NCBI GenBank assembly: GCA_028658405.1
Contig: JAKOGY010000005.1
Location: 1-53,620 of the forward strand
Origin: Dolichospermum sp. ST_sed8
GTDB taxonomy: Bacteria; Cyanobacteriota; Cyanobacteriia; Cyanobacteriales; Nostocaceae
Direction: 5' to 3'
Length of the DNA stretch: 53,620 nucleotides
Positions 1-8,300 of the stretch are shown here, piece by piece. The notes beneath the pieces were generated by a model. It ran no database searches and was not told the DNA's origin. It saw nothing but the letters and a program-made list of their open reading frames with translations. Position numbers and translations under genes: made by a program. Each line of letters opens with the position of its first letter. The stretch's first letter is position 1.

Positions 1-31
1 GAATAATCATCAAAATCATCTTCATCATCAG

Positions 32-46
32 AATCATAGTTCAGAC
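32..46 (-). repeat. Dispersed repeat GTCTGAACTATGATT, copy 1
   Basis: The minus strand reads GTCTGAACTATGATT followed by a GAT-rich run (GATGATGAAGATGATTT). It overlaps the stop codon of the GxxExxY gene. Further copies lie at 505-521, 29187-29210 and, in tandem, 48918-49087. Confidence 0.8.
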
Positions 47-432
47 TGATATTTCTTGTTAGTTAGTCTTTTAAAGTTCAAACTGGTTTCACCAAAATTA
101 ATTAATAACCCAATTTCAAGGTTGTATGTCTCTAAATAGTTAATTGCTTGTGCAAAATGAACGTCTTCTAATTTAGTTATTGCTTTTAATTCAACCGAAA
201 TAATACTTTCTACTAAAAAATCTACTCGTCTTGTTCCTATTTGTTCTTTTTTGTAAAAAATAGGCATTTCAAATTCTCTTGCAAAGGAAATACCTGATAA
301 CTGCATTTCAATTGCTAATGCTCTTTGATAAATTACTTCTTGAAAACCATTACCCAATGTTTTATGCACAGTTATAGCACATCCAATAATTTTAGACGTA
401 AGTTCCGAGTATTTATACTTCTCGTTTATCAT
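34..432 (-). CDS. GxxExxY family protein (PD-(D/E)XK nuclease-like)
   Basis: A 132-residue protein with the family signature GFQEVIY near residues 30-36. It is followed by a nuclease-like core: the Asp of RVDFLVES, then the Glu and Lys of SVELKA, which fits a PD-(D/E)XK fold. Members of this family are small and common in cyanobacteria; their role is not established. The gene stands alone. Its stop codon lies inside a copy of the dispersed repeat TCTGAACTATGATT (minus strand), so the last residues (SEL) come from the repeat. A second copy lies about 75 bp upstream of the start in the same orientation, so the gene is bracketed by direct repeats. Family assignment is firm; nuclease activity is inferred. 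Confidence 0.85.
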   Translation of the reverse strand: MINEKYKYSELTSKIIGCAITVHKTLGNGFQEVIYQRALAIEMQLSGISFAREFEMPIFYKKEQIGTRRVDFLVESIISVELKAITKLEDVHFAQAINYLETYNLEIGLLINFGETSLNFKRLTNKKYQSEL

Positions 433-803
433 CTTTTGTTCACCTTACTTGATTTAATTAAACGCTTACTATAATTAAATCATCATAATCAAAAAAAATC
501 ACCTCAAATCATAGTTCAGACAATAATTTATTCAATGTTACCTGGGTAACGCATAGCTGGAAAAATACTGAATTTTACTTCGTAATGTATACTAGTATTA
601 AAATTTGTGATTACAAGTAAGGCGTAACCAAAATAATTAGCTTTAAGTAGGTTAATCTTCATACTTGTCATTGTTTACAATTTATTTATATATGTCCAAT
701 TATAGATGATATTTCAATACCTCTATCTTACTCTGATAGAGGAGCCTAAAAATCAAATGGCTTTTTCAAAAAAGTCTATTTTATCTAAATAGCAAAGGAA
801 AAT
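433..803. other. Intergenic region with one dispersed repeat copy
   Basis: AT-rich stretch without a supportable gene. The minus strand carries GTCTGAACTATGATTTG at 505-521, followed by a TGATT-rich run, the same repeat as at the end of the GxxExxY gene. Nothing else was recognised. Confidence 0.6.
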
Positions 804-959
804 ATGTTGAATCTTATTTGGACTGCTGTTGTTGTACTTTTCGTTCTCTGGTTGTTAGGATTCTCAATTCACATTGGTGGTAGCTTAATTCACCTACTTC
901 TGGTTTTGGCACTAATTGGCATTGTCTACAACTTACTTATAGGCCGACGTATGGTATAA
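804..959 (+). CDS. Small membrane protein, lmo0937/DUF5670-like
   Basis: A 51-residue protein preceded by an AAGGAAA ribosome binding site 4-5 bases before the ATG. It is almost entirely two hydrophobic helices: residues 4-20 (LIWTAVVVLFVLWLLGF) and about 28-45, separated by a short HIGGS turn, with a basic C-terminus GRRMV. This matches the lmo0937 family of very small bacterial membrane proteins, which have no known function but are often induced by stress. It appears monocistronic. The clear ribosome binding site and family-like composition support a real gene despite its size. Confidence 0.75.
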   Translation: MLNLIWTAVVVLFVLWLLGFSIHIGGSLIHLLLVLALIGIVYNLLIGRRMV

Positions 960-1110
960 TCACGATTGTGCATTAGTTAGTCAGCAGAAAAACTTTAACT
1001 CACAAACAAGCCACGATGTTTAGCTTAAATTAGTGATCTGCAAACCCTCTTAGGAGACAACTATCATAAAATTAGAGATAAACTTAGTCTCTAGCCACAT
1101 TTTAGCTGAG

Positions 1111-1392
1111 ATGAATTTTATGGGAAATACATTGTTTGATCAAGCATTTCGGGATAGTGAAGGCAACATTGTTCTAGCTCAGATGCCTAATCTACCCCTC
1201 ATTGTCTGGATTGTGGCTAGTTTATTAAAGATAGTTGTGACAACAGGTAGAATTAATCTAGGATTAGATCTAATAGCTTTTGGTTCTTCGTTCACTTGGG
1301 CTTGGGAAGAATTATTTCAAGGCGTTAATTACTTTCGGAGAGGATTAGGTTTGTTTGTGATTTTTGGTCTAATAGCATGGAAAATTCAATAA
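1111..1392 (+). CDS. Conserved small membrane protein of unknown function
   Basis: A 93-residue protein with two predicted membrane segments, about residues 28-45 (LPLIVWIVASLLKIVV) and 77-90 (LGLFVIFGLIAW). Between them is an amphipathic stretch with aromatic residues (SFTWAWEELFQGVNYFRR). I do not recognise a named family. A second in-frame ATG three codons in could be the true start. It lies upstream of the broken DUF1345 membrane protein gene on the same strand, about 100 bp away, which may be chance. Confidence 0.55.
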   Translation: MNFMGNTLFDQAFRDSEGNIVLAQMPNLPLIVWIVASLLKIVVTTGRINLGLDLIAFGSSFTWAWEELFQGVNYFRRGLGLFVIFGLIAWKIQ

Positions 1393-1907
1393 GTAGATAA
1401 GCATAAATAAACTCAAAATAGAAATCGAAAATAGCTATATAACCAGTGTGAGATTAATATCCACTCTTCACTGGCATTTTGTCAAATCTAGCGATAATGA
1501 CTTCACCTCAAAAGTCTACACAAACTCCGGTTAAAAGTAAACTTCCTCACCGATGGAGAGTTCACTTCCGACTAATTTTATCTGGCATATTTGCTTTAAT
1601 ATTATCGTTTTTGCTGCCATCTTGGCTTAATTTATTCACTCGGATTCTTTGCATCTGGAATGCGGGAATGATCTGTTTTTTAGGCTCAACTTGGGTGCTT
1701 ATGGTGCAAGCAAACCCCAAGAAAATGCGCCGTCACGCTCAAAGTCAAGACCAAGGACGTTTAGTAATTTTGAGTTTAATTACTGCTGCTGCTTGTGCCA
1801 GCATATTAGCGATTATTTTTATCTTAAAAGAAACAAAAGGTAAGGATGCAAATATAGTAATTCCCCATCTGATTCTAGTAGTAATAACGATTATTGGATC
1901 ATGGTTA

Positions 1908-2371
1908 CACAAATATCCGGTAAGCGTAAAGCTCAGTCACTTCAGTACTGAGATATAAGCGACACGGGCGGTTTTAACCGCATAGAATTTCTTTTTGGCA
2001 AAGATGGGGAAAAGACAAGATAATTTATCTTTTTGTGTTCTACAATGTTATGCTGTTGACAACAGGAACGGTAATCAACCTGTCTAAAAACCTAACTGCC
2101 TAACGGCTTTTCTGGTCCTTGACAATTGAAGATATGGGGTTCTATTCCATAGTTTTAGTTTCCTACCCAGGAATAGGTAAAATCTTCATGGGAGCTAGAC
2201 GACACAGAATTTAAACTCAATCAAATTTTGCAACAATGCAACTACCTCCGGGCAGGGGGAAAGTTAACGCTTGGGGAGAGAACCACCTCTGGTTTAGATA
2301 CTGCAAGGGGTCTAAGCTAAGTGGACTCGTTGAACCAAGAATCTCAGCGGCTTTAGCCCTGAGAGTGTCAA
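1908..2371 (+). mobile_element. IS200/IS605-like non-autonomous element carrying an OMEGA/HEARO-like RNA
   Basis: Foreign segment between the two halves of the DUF1345 gene. Its left part has small hairpins (CTCAGT/ACTGAG near 1931-1951 and GCGG/CCGC near 1968-1981). Its right end is a hairpin (CTCAG...CTGAG, 2343-2363) followed by GAGTGTCAA, a typical right terminus of cyanobacterial IS200/IS605-group elements. No transposase or nuclease gene is present. A homologous copy lies on the minus strand at 30038-30575. The left boundary is approximate. Confidence 0.6.
2070..2371 (+). ncRNA. OMEGA (HEARO-like) structured RNA, copy 1
   Basis: About 300 nt sharing ordered blocks with the minus-strand segment 30038-30353: GGTAATCAACC (2070-2080), CCTTGA.AATTGAA, GGTTCTA, AGGTAAAA, GGAGCTAGAC, CGCTTGGGGAGAG (2268-2280), a CACCTCTGG block and CTCGTTGAACCAAGAATC (2326-2343). 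Between blocks the sequence varies while hairpins remain, as expected of a structured RNA and not of coding DNA. The opening blocks and the later GGTTCTA/AGGAATAGGT pair resemble the HEARO RNA, the guide RNA scaffold of IscB nucleases. The right end also resembles TnpB-type elements. The RNA family is inferred from memory of conserved motifs; homology between the two copies is seen directly. Confidence 0.55.
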
Positions 2372-2523
2372 TCCATAGTATCCTCTCCTTTTTCTTTAAT
2401 ACTGCAATTGTCGCCATGAGTATTAATATCATTGCGGGTTTAATTCAGTAACCATAACGATCACGAAGGCATTAAACATCTAGTAAAAATTCAAGTTAAA
2501 TTGCACAGCAATTTACTATTTAA

Positions 2524-2670
2524 TTAACTCGCGTGTTCCCAGTCGCTGAGTGATTCAGACTGTTTATTTTTAACTTTAGTTTTGCAGACTGGTACTTTAG
2601 GAGTCCCAATATCAACAGGAGGAAATGACTGTTTCTTTTTAGCAGACTTGGTTTCTTGTGTATTTTTCAT
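2524..2670 (-). CDS. Small conserved hypothetical protein, lysine-rich
   Basis: A 48-residue reading frame that begins MKNTQETKSAKKKQSFPP and ends SESLSDWEHAS. It is basic and hydrophilic, with one Cys (VPVCKTK) and no membrane segment. It resembles short basic proteins seen in related cyanobacteria, but I cannot name a family. It lies alone between the broken DUF1345 gene and pbpC. The composition is unlike random AT-rich sequence, which supports a real gene; an upstream ribosome binding site is not obvious. Confidence 0.5.
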   Translation of the reverse strand: MKNTQETKSAKKKQSFPPVDIGTPKVPVCKTKVKNKQSESLSDWEHAS

Positions 2671-2783
2671 GGCTTTTTTAGTTCCTTAAAATTTTCAACT
2701 CTATTTACATTATCGAAGTTGATTTCCAAAGTTCCGGACAAAAGATTGAAGTTATTATAAAAATTTTATCCATCTCTAATCTC

Positions 2784-5111
2784 CTATTTTTTAGTAGGAT
2801 TTGCTACAGAAAAACCTGATTTTTTAGGTTGAATATTTCCTAACTTAACTTGAAAGTTTATTTGGTTGTGCAGCTTACCACTTCTAGCTTCTAGCTTCCA
2901 ATTACCAGGGCGTAAATGCCAAAATATCCCATTAGTTGATTGTTTAGATAAAGGTTGATCATTTAGCCACCAGTCCACGGGCTGATTTAATGTTCCACTA
3001 GTTTTAAATTCTAGTTTTTGCTGTCCGTCTCCAGAGGGATACAACAGAAATACATCCCGATGATGAGGAGATATAATTTGGAAATTATCAGGATTAAAAT
3101 GCAATTGTGGTTGTTTTGCTAACCATTCATCATACACAGGTGATAAATGGAAATCCGTAGATTTTTCATAAGCATTTTTATCTTTTAAAGAAAAGTATTC
3201 CTGGACTACTGAAGTACAATTAGGTGTAGGTTTTAACCCTGTAGTCGCACAGATTGGTAATTTTACCATACCCTCTGGAGGTAAAAAATCAGCGGGTGTT
3301 TGATGTTCATGCAGATGTAACATAATTCTGTTCCACAAGGGTGCAGCCCCTGTGACACCAGAAACCTGACGCATGGCTTCACCATTGAAATTACCTACCC
3401 AAGTAGCTACTGTATAATCACTGCTAAAGCCAACTGTCCAGGTATCACGATAATTTGAAGAAGTGCCAGTTTTAACAGCGACGGGAAAGGGCAAATTTAA
3501 CACTGAGTCTACACCAAAAGCTGTTGATCTGGCATAGCGATCGCTTAACATATCAATAATTAATTGCCAATTACTGGAAACTGAAATTTGAGAACTGGAA
3601 ATTGGGGAACTATTCAAGACAGTTACTAATGGTGTATTTTTTCCCACATTAGCCATAGTTAAATAAGCTTTAGCGAGTTCCCATAAATTAACCTCACCAC
3701 TGCCCAAAGTCAAACCCAAACCGTAATATTCAGCACCTTGATTGAGATGTGCAAATCCTAACTCATGCAACCGATTTAAAAAAGTTTCTACACCTACTTT
3801 TTCTAATACTTTTACAGCAGGTACATTTAAAGAATTTGCTAAGGCAACTCTAACTCTGACAGGACCAAGAAAGCTGTTAGTATAATCTGTAGGACTATAT
3901 AATTTTGCTCCCGGAATTGCATAATGAGCAGGCACATCTGGCAAAATGCTATGAGGACTAATTACTCCTTTTTCTAAAGCTAATTCATAGACAAATGGCT
4001 TTAAAGTAGAACCTGGTTGACGCAACGCTTGGACTCCATCATTTCTTCCTAATTGCACATCATTAAAATAATCAGGCGAACCGACATAACTTAAAACCTC
4101 CCCAGAGGAGTTGTCAATTATCACCGCTGCTGCATCATGGACATTATTAGCTTTCAAAGAAGCAATTACTTGTTTTACTTGTGCTTCCACAAAATGCTGT
4201 AAAGAGCGATTTATTGTTGTGCGAATAGGTGATGATTCTTGGCTAAGTGGATTGTTTTTTGTTGCTAACCAAAATAAAAAATGTGGTGCAGCAATAATTC
4301 CCTGTTGACGGGGTTTAAATATAACTTTCTCGTTGGATATGAGTTGTGCGTCTACGTCAGAAATATATTTTTCTTGTACCATTCTGTTTAAAACATATTT
4401 CTGTCTTTGTTGTAATCTTTCTTGATGTTGGTAAGGATTAAAATAAGTGGGATTATTGGGAATTGCGGCTAAAATAGAAGCTTGAGCTAAATTTAAATCA
4501 TTTGCGGGAATAGAAAAGTAAATTCGTGCCGCAGCTTCCACACCATAAATATTCCCCCCCATAGGAAGACGATTGATATAAGCAGCGAGAATTTCATCTT
4601 TAGTCATTCCCGCAGCTAATCGCCAAGATAACCAAATTTCTTTTAATTTTGCCGTTAATGTCCGCGGGGAATTATCTAACATTCTCGCCAATTGCATGGT
4701 AATTGTGGAAGCACCAGAAACAATTTTTTTAGTTTCAATAGCTGTTTTTATAGCCCGGACAATTGCTTTTAAATCTAATGCACCATGTTGATAAAAGCTA
4801 CCGTCTTCAGCCGCTAATATTGCTTTGATAAATTGAGGTGAAACTTGATTTAATTTGACAACTGATGTATTTTCTTGATCACTTGTTAGTACAGTTCCTA
4901 ATGGTAAATTATTACGATCTGTAAACTCTATTGCTAATTGATGCTGGGCAATATCTATACTATGAATAGGTGCAAAATAAGGGCATAATCGCACTAAGAA
5001 ACAGATCAACATAAAAGAAAAAATCAGTTTATATTTAAATACTTTTTTCTGACGCATAGACGCGGAAGCGCGGAGAGTTAGAGAGTTTAGGAGATGTGTT
5101 GGTAGTTTCAT
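2784..5111 (-). CDS. pbpC: Penicillin-binding protein 1C
   Basis: Bifunctional peptidoglycan synthase acting at the outer face of the cytoplasmic membrane. The chosen ATG (MKLPTHLLNS) gives about 775 residues; a longer frame opens at 5153 but adds only a non-conserved leader. After an N-terminal membrane anchor comes the GT51 glycosyltransferase domain (EDGSFYQHGALD and STITMQLARML, about residues 85-150). The transpeptidase domain follows with SxxK (STLK, about residue 367), SxN (SLN, about 427) and KTGT (about 546). The C-terminal 100 residues match the beta-sandwich domain typical of PBP1C. The gene is divergent from an alpha-2-macroglobulin gene; in proteobacteria pbpC (PBP1C) and yfhM (A2M) are also neighbours, supporting a functional pair in envelope maintenance. 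Confidence 0.93.
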   Translation of the reverse strand: MKLPTHLLNSLTLRASASMRQKKVFKYKLIFSFMLICFLVRLCPYFAPIHSIDIAQHQLAIEFTDRNNLPLGTVLTSDQENTSVVKLNQVSPQFIKAILAAEDGSFYQHGALDLKAIVRAIKTAIETKKIVSGASTITMQLARMLDNSPRTLTAKLKEIWLSWRLAAGMTKDEILAAYINRLPMGGNIYGVEAAARIYFSIPANDLNLAQASILAAIPNNPTYFNPYQHQERLQQRQKYVLNRMVQEKYISDVDAQLISNEKVIFKPRQQGIIAAPHFLFWLATKNNPLSQESSPIRTTINRSLQHFVEAQVKQVIASLKANNVHDAAAVIIDNSSGEVLSYVGSPDYFNDVQLGRNDGVQALRQPGSTLKPFVYELALEKGVISPHSILPDVPAHYAIPGAKLYSPTDYTNSFLGPVRVRVALANSLNVPAVKVLEKVGVETFLNRLHELGFAHLNQGAEYYGLGLTLGSGEVNLWELAKAYLTMANVGKNTPLVTVLNSSPISSSQISVSSNWQLIIDMLSDRYARSTAFGVDSVLNLPFPVAVKTGTSSNYRDTWTVGFSSDYTVATWVGNFNGEAMRQVSGVTGAAPLWNRIMLHLHEHQTPADFLPPEGMVKLPICATTGLKPTPNCTSVVQEYFSLKDKNAYEKSTDFHLSPVYDEWLAKQPQLHFNPDNFQIISPHHRDVFLLYPSGDGQQKLEFKTSGTLNQPVDWWLNDQPLSKQSTNGIFWHLRPGNWKLEARSGKLHNQINFQVKLGNIQPKKSGFSVANPTKK

Positions 5112-5237
5112 GACAATGTTAAGAATTGTATACTTTTTGGGAAATTGCGGCATTAGATTGGTTATCTATATATCAATCCTATGTAATTTTTAGATCCTAA
5201 TGGGACTTTTTAAATTAACCGCAAAAAAGTAGTATTT

Positions 5238-5343
5238 GTAGGGTGCGTTAGAACGGAGTTCGTAACGCACCATTTTTAAAAATTTGGTGCTTTAGAAAGG
5301 TTTTAAAAATTTGGTGCGTTACGCTGTCGCTAACACACCCTAC
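5238..5343. repeat. GTAGGGTGCGTTA inverted-repeat element
   Basis: A 106-bp palindromic element starting GTAGGGTGCGTTAG and ending CTAACACACCCTAC, with internal GTAACGCACC and GGTGCGTTAC pairs. It fills most of the space between the divergent pbpC and A2M genes and so may sit in their promoter region. The same family is present three times in tandem at 16246-16663. Confidence 0.75.
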
Positions 5344-5386
5344 GGATAGTAATTGTTTTTGATATTTTTTGAATTTATTTAATCTT

Positions 5387-8300
5387 ATGAAGATCAAAAA
5401 AGTTTTTAAGTTCCTTGTTATTGTCACTCTCATATTAGGAATGTCTGGCTGTAATTTTATTGGTATTCAATCAGGTAAGGAAAAATTACCAGTTGTGGAG
5501 TCGCTAATAACGCCAAAATTACCAGACTGGATAGAACAAATTAGCCCTTTGGGAGATGCAAAAACTAATAATCAAATTCGTATCCGCTTTAAGGAGGCTT
5601 TAATTCCTGTTGAAAGTCTTGATAGTCCCCAACAGCAAAATTTATTAACTAAATTTGTCATTTGGCCTCCTTTACCTGGACAATTTCGCTTTTTAACTCC
5701 GCGTATGGTGGGGTTTCAAACTGATAAGGCTATACCTAAAGCGACGCGAGTTAAGATTACTCTTAAAAAGGGTTTAGCTGATTTAAAAAATCATCGGTTA
5801 AATCAAGATTTTGCTTGGACTTTTAATACTGAATCTATTCAAATTACTAATTTACCAGGTATTAACCCAATTGAAAAAGCAGAAGTTGAACCGATTGATT
5901 TACAACCAAAGTTACAATTTACCTCTAATTTAGAATTAGATTTGGATTCTGTACAAAAGCATTTACAGTTAATTCCTGAAGGTAAAAAGCAAGGTGTAAG
6001 TTTCAAGGTGGAATTAGCGAAGGAAGAAACACCAGAAAGTTTAGATCCTTTAGAAAAATTTGATGCTTCTGTCCGAAATTGGGTTTATAATCTTACTCCT
6101 GGGCAAAATCTAGAAAAAGCCACATCTTACCGTTTAACTTTTTCTCCTGGTCTTCTTCCTGCTAATGGCAATTTACGCAGTGATAAAGAGTTTGTGAGTA
6201 AATTAGCGACTTATTCTCCTTTGGGATTTGTGGGAATTAAACCTTATGGAGAACCAGATTCAGGAGGTACTTATGGCAGATTTATTAAAGGTAGTCCCCA
6301 ATTAGAATTTAATAATATTTTATTAGCAGATTCGGTTAAGGAAAATATTAAAATTAAGCCAACACCGAAAAATACTGATAATGTCCTGCAAATTTCGGAA
6401 GAAGATAGAATTATTAGCATTAATCCTTATGCTTTAGAACCAGCTACTACTTATACAATTAATGTTGAGAAAAATCTTAAAGATAAATTTGGACAAACTT
6501 TAGGTAAACCACTAACAATTAAATATGATACTGGTGATATTGCTGGGAATATTTCTGCACCATCAGATTTTAATATTTTTCCCACAGATAAAGATTTGCA
6601 AATTAATATTGAAACAATCAATTTACCAGATTCAAAATACCAAGCAGCTTATCAGATTATTAAGCCTACAGATTTAGTTTATATAAATAATGCTAGTGAT
6701 TTATTACCCCAACCTGCTAAATGGCAAGATTTCCAAATTAGAGGTAAGCAAAATCAGTTAGTTAATATTAATGTTCCCCTGAAAGAAAAGTTAGGTAATA
6801 GTCAGGGAATGTTAGCTTATGGAGTGCAAGCACGAACTCATAAATATCAAGAAGACGGTAAACAATTGTGGAGAGAACCGACAACTTATGGCATGGTACA
6901 ATTAACTAATTTAGGTGTTTTTTCTCAATGGTTTCCAGAGTCAGGTTTAATTCGGGTTCATCATTTGAGTAATGGTTCACCAGTTAAAGCGGCAAATATT
7001 GAAATTTATCAGTCAAAATTATCTGAAAAATCTCGTCCTCAACCTGTACCTTGTGCAACTGGAAAAACTGATGAACAGGGAACTTTGATAATTCAAAATA
7101 ATCAATTAAAACAATGTTATCCTCAATCTAATTCAAACCTACCACAATTATTAGTAGTTGCTAGTGAAAATCAAGATTGGGCATTTGCGAGAACGGAAGA
7201 ATATAGTGGCACTTATGGTTATGGAATTGACGCAGGTTGGGTAACTGATAAACCAGAATCAAGAGGAATCATCTTTTCTGATAGGAAGTTATATCAACCA
7301 GGAGAAAAAGCTGCTTTTACTGCTTTTGCAGATTATTTAGATAAAGGTAAAATTCAAGAGGATAAAAATTCAGTCTATCAATTAACTTTAGTCAATCCTA
7401 ATGAACAAAATACAGATTTAGGAACAAAGACAACCAATGAATTTAGTACATTTTCTTTAGAGTTGCCAATTCCTAAAAATCAGCCTCTAGGATTTTATAC
7501 TATCAAAGCTAAAGGTAAAAATGGACAGGAAATTTCTGGAGAGTTTCGGGTAGCTGAATTTAAACCACCTAATTTTAAAGTTGATTTAAAACTAAATAAA
7601 GAATTTGCCTTAATTGATGATAAAATTGATGCCCAAGTAGGAAGTAATTATTTATTTGGTTCTCCTGTAGAAGGGGGAGAAGCTAAATATTTTGTCACTC
7701 GTCAACAAGCTAATTTTATTCCTAAAGGTTGGAAAGAATTTAGTTTTGGGAGACAATGGTTTTGGCCAGAAGAAAGTCCGAATGTTCCTAATGATGTCTT
7801 ACAAACTACTACAAAATTAGATGCTAATGGCAAAAGTAGTCAAACTTTAACCGTCGCTAAAGATTTACCCTACCCTATGACGTATCGGGTAGATGTGCAA
7901 ATTAGTGATGTTTCTAATTTATCTGTTACTAATTCCCAAACTTTTACCGCTTTACCCAGTAACCGATTAATTGGTTTAAAAAGTAATTTTGTGGCTGACG
8001 CTGGGAAGGATTTTCCTGTAGAATTTATTGTCACTGACGCAACCGGAAAACTTCTCGAAAATCAACGGATAAATCTGGAATTACAACAGATGAAATATAG
8101 TAGTGTCACCAAAATTGTTGAAGGTAGTAAAACTCCAAAAAATCAAGTTGAATATCAGACAGTTGCAAAAACAGAAATTACATCTGCGAATAGTCCTAAA
8201 ACAGTGAATTTGAAACCTAGGGTATCCGGTTCATATCGGATTCGGGCAAATTTTAGTGATAGTAGAGATGAGATTACAGCCACAGATTTACAAATGTGGG

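Larger units (their letters stand above)
1497..2451 (+). pseudogene. DUF1345 membrane protein gene, interrupted
   Basis: The 5' part (from the ATG at 1497) encodes an N-terminus with membrane segments up to TIIGSWLH near 1909, then runs into unrelated sequence and stops at 1958. The 3' part resumes near 2371 in another frame and encodes HSILSFFFNTAIVAMSINII to a stop at 2451, which is the usual C-terminus of DUF1345 proteins. Roughly 60 residues expected between the parts (the segment normally containing the HTIFALHYAH-like region) are missing. The gap is filled by a structured repeat element (about 1908-2371). The product should be non-functional. The family call rests on both ends matching the same family. 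Confidence 0.75.

Noticed and set aside
2217-2432. A 71-codon minus-strand frame across the RNA element
   Set aside because: It overlaps the structured RNA and the DUF1345 remnant, has no family resemblance and no ribosome binding site.
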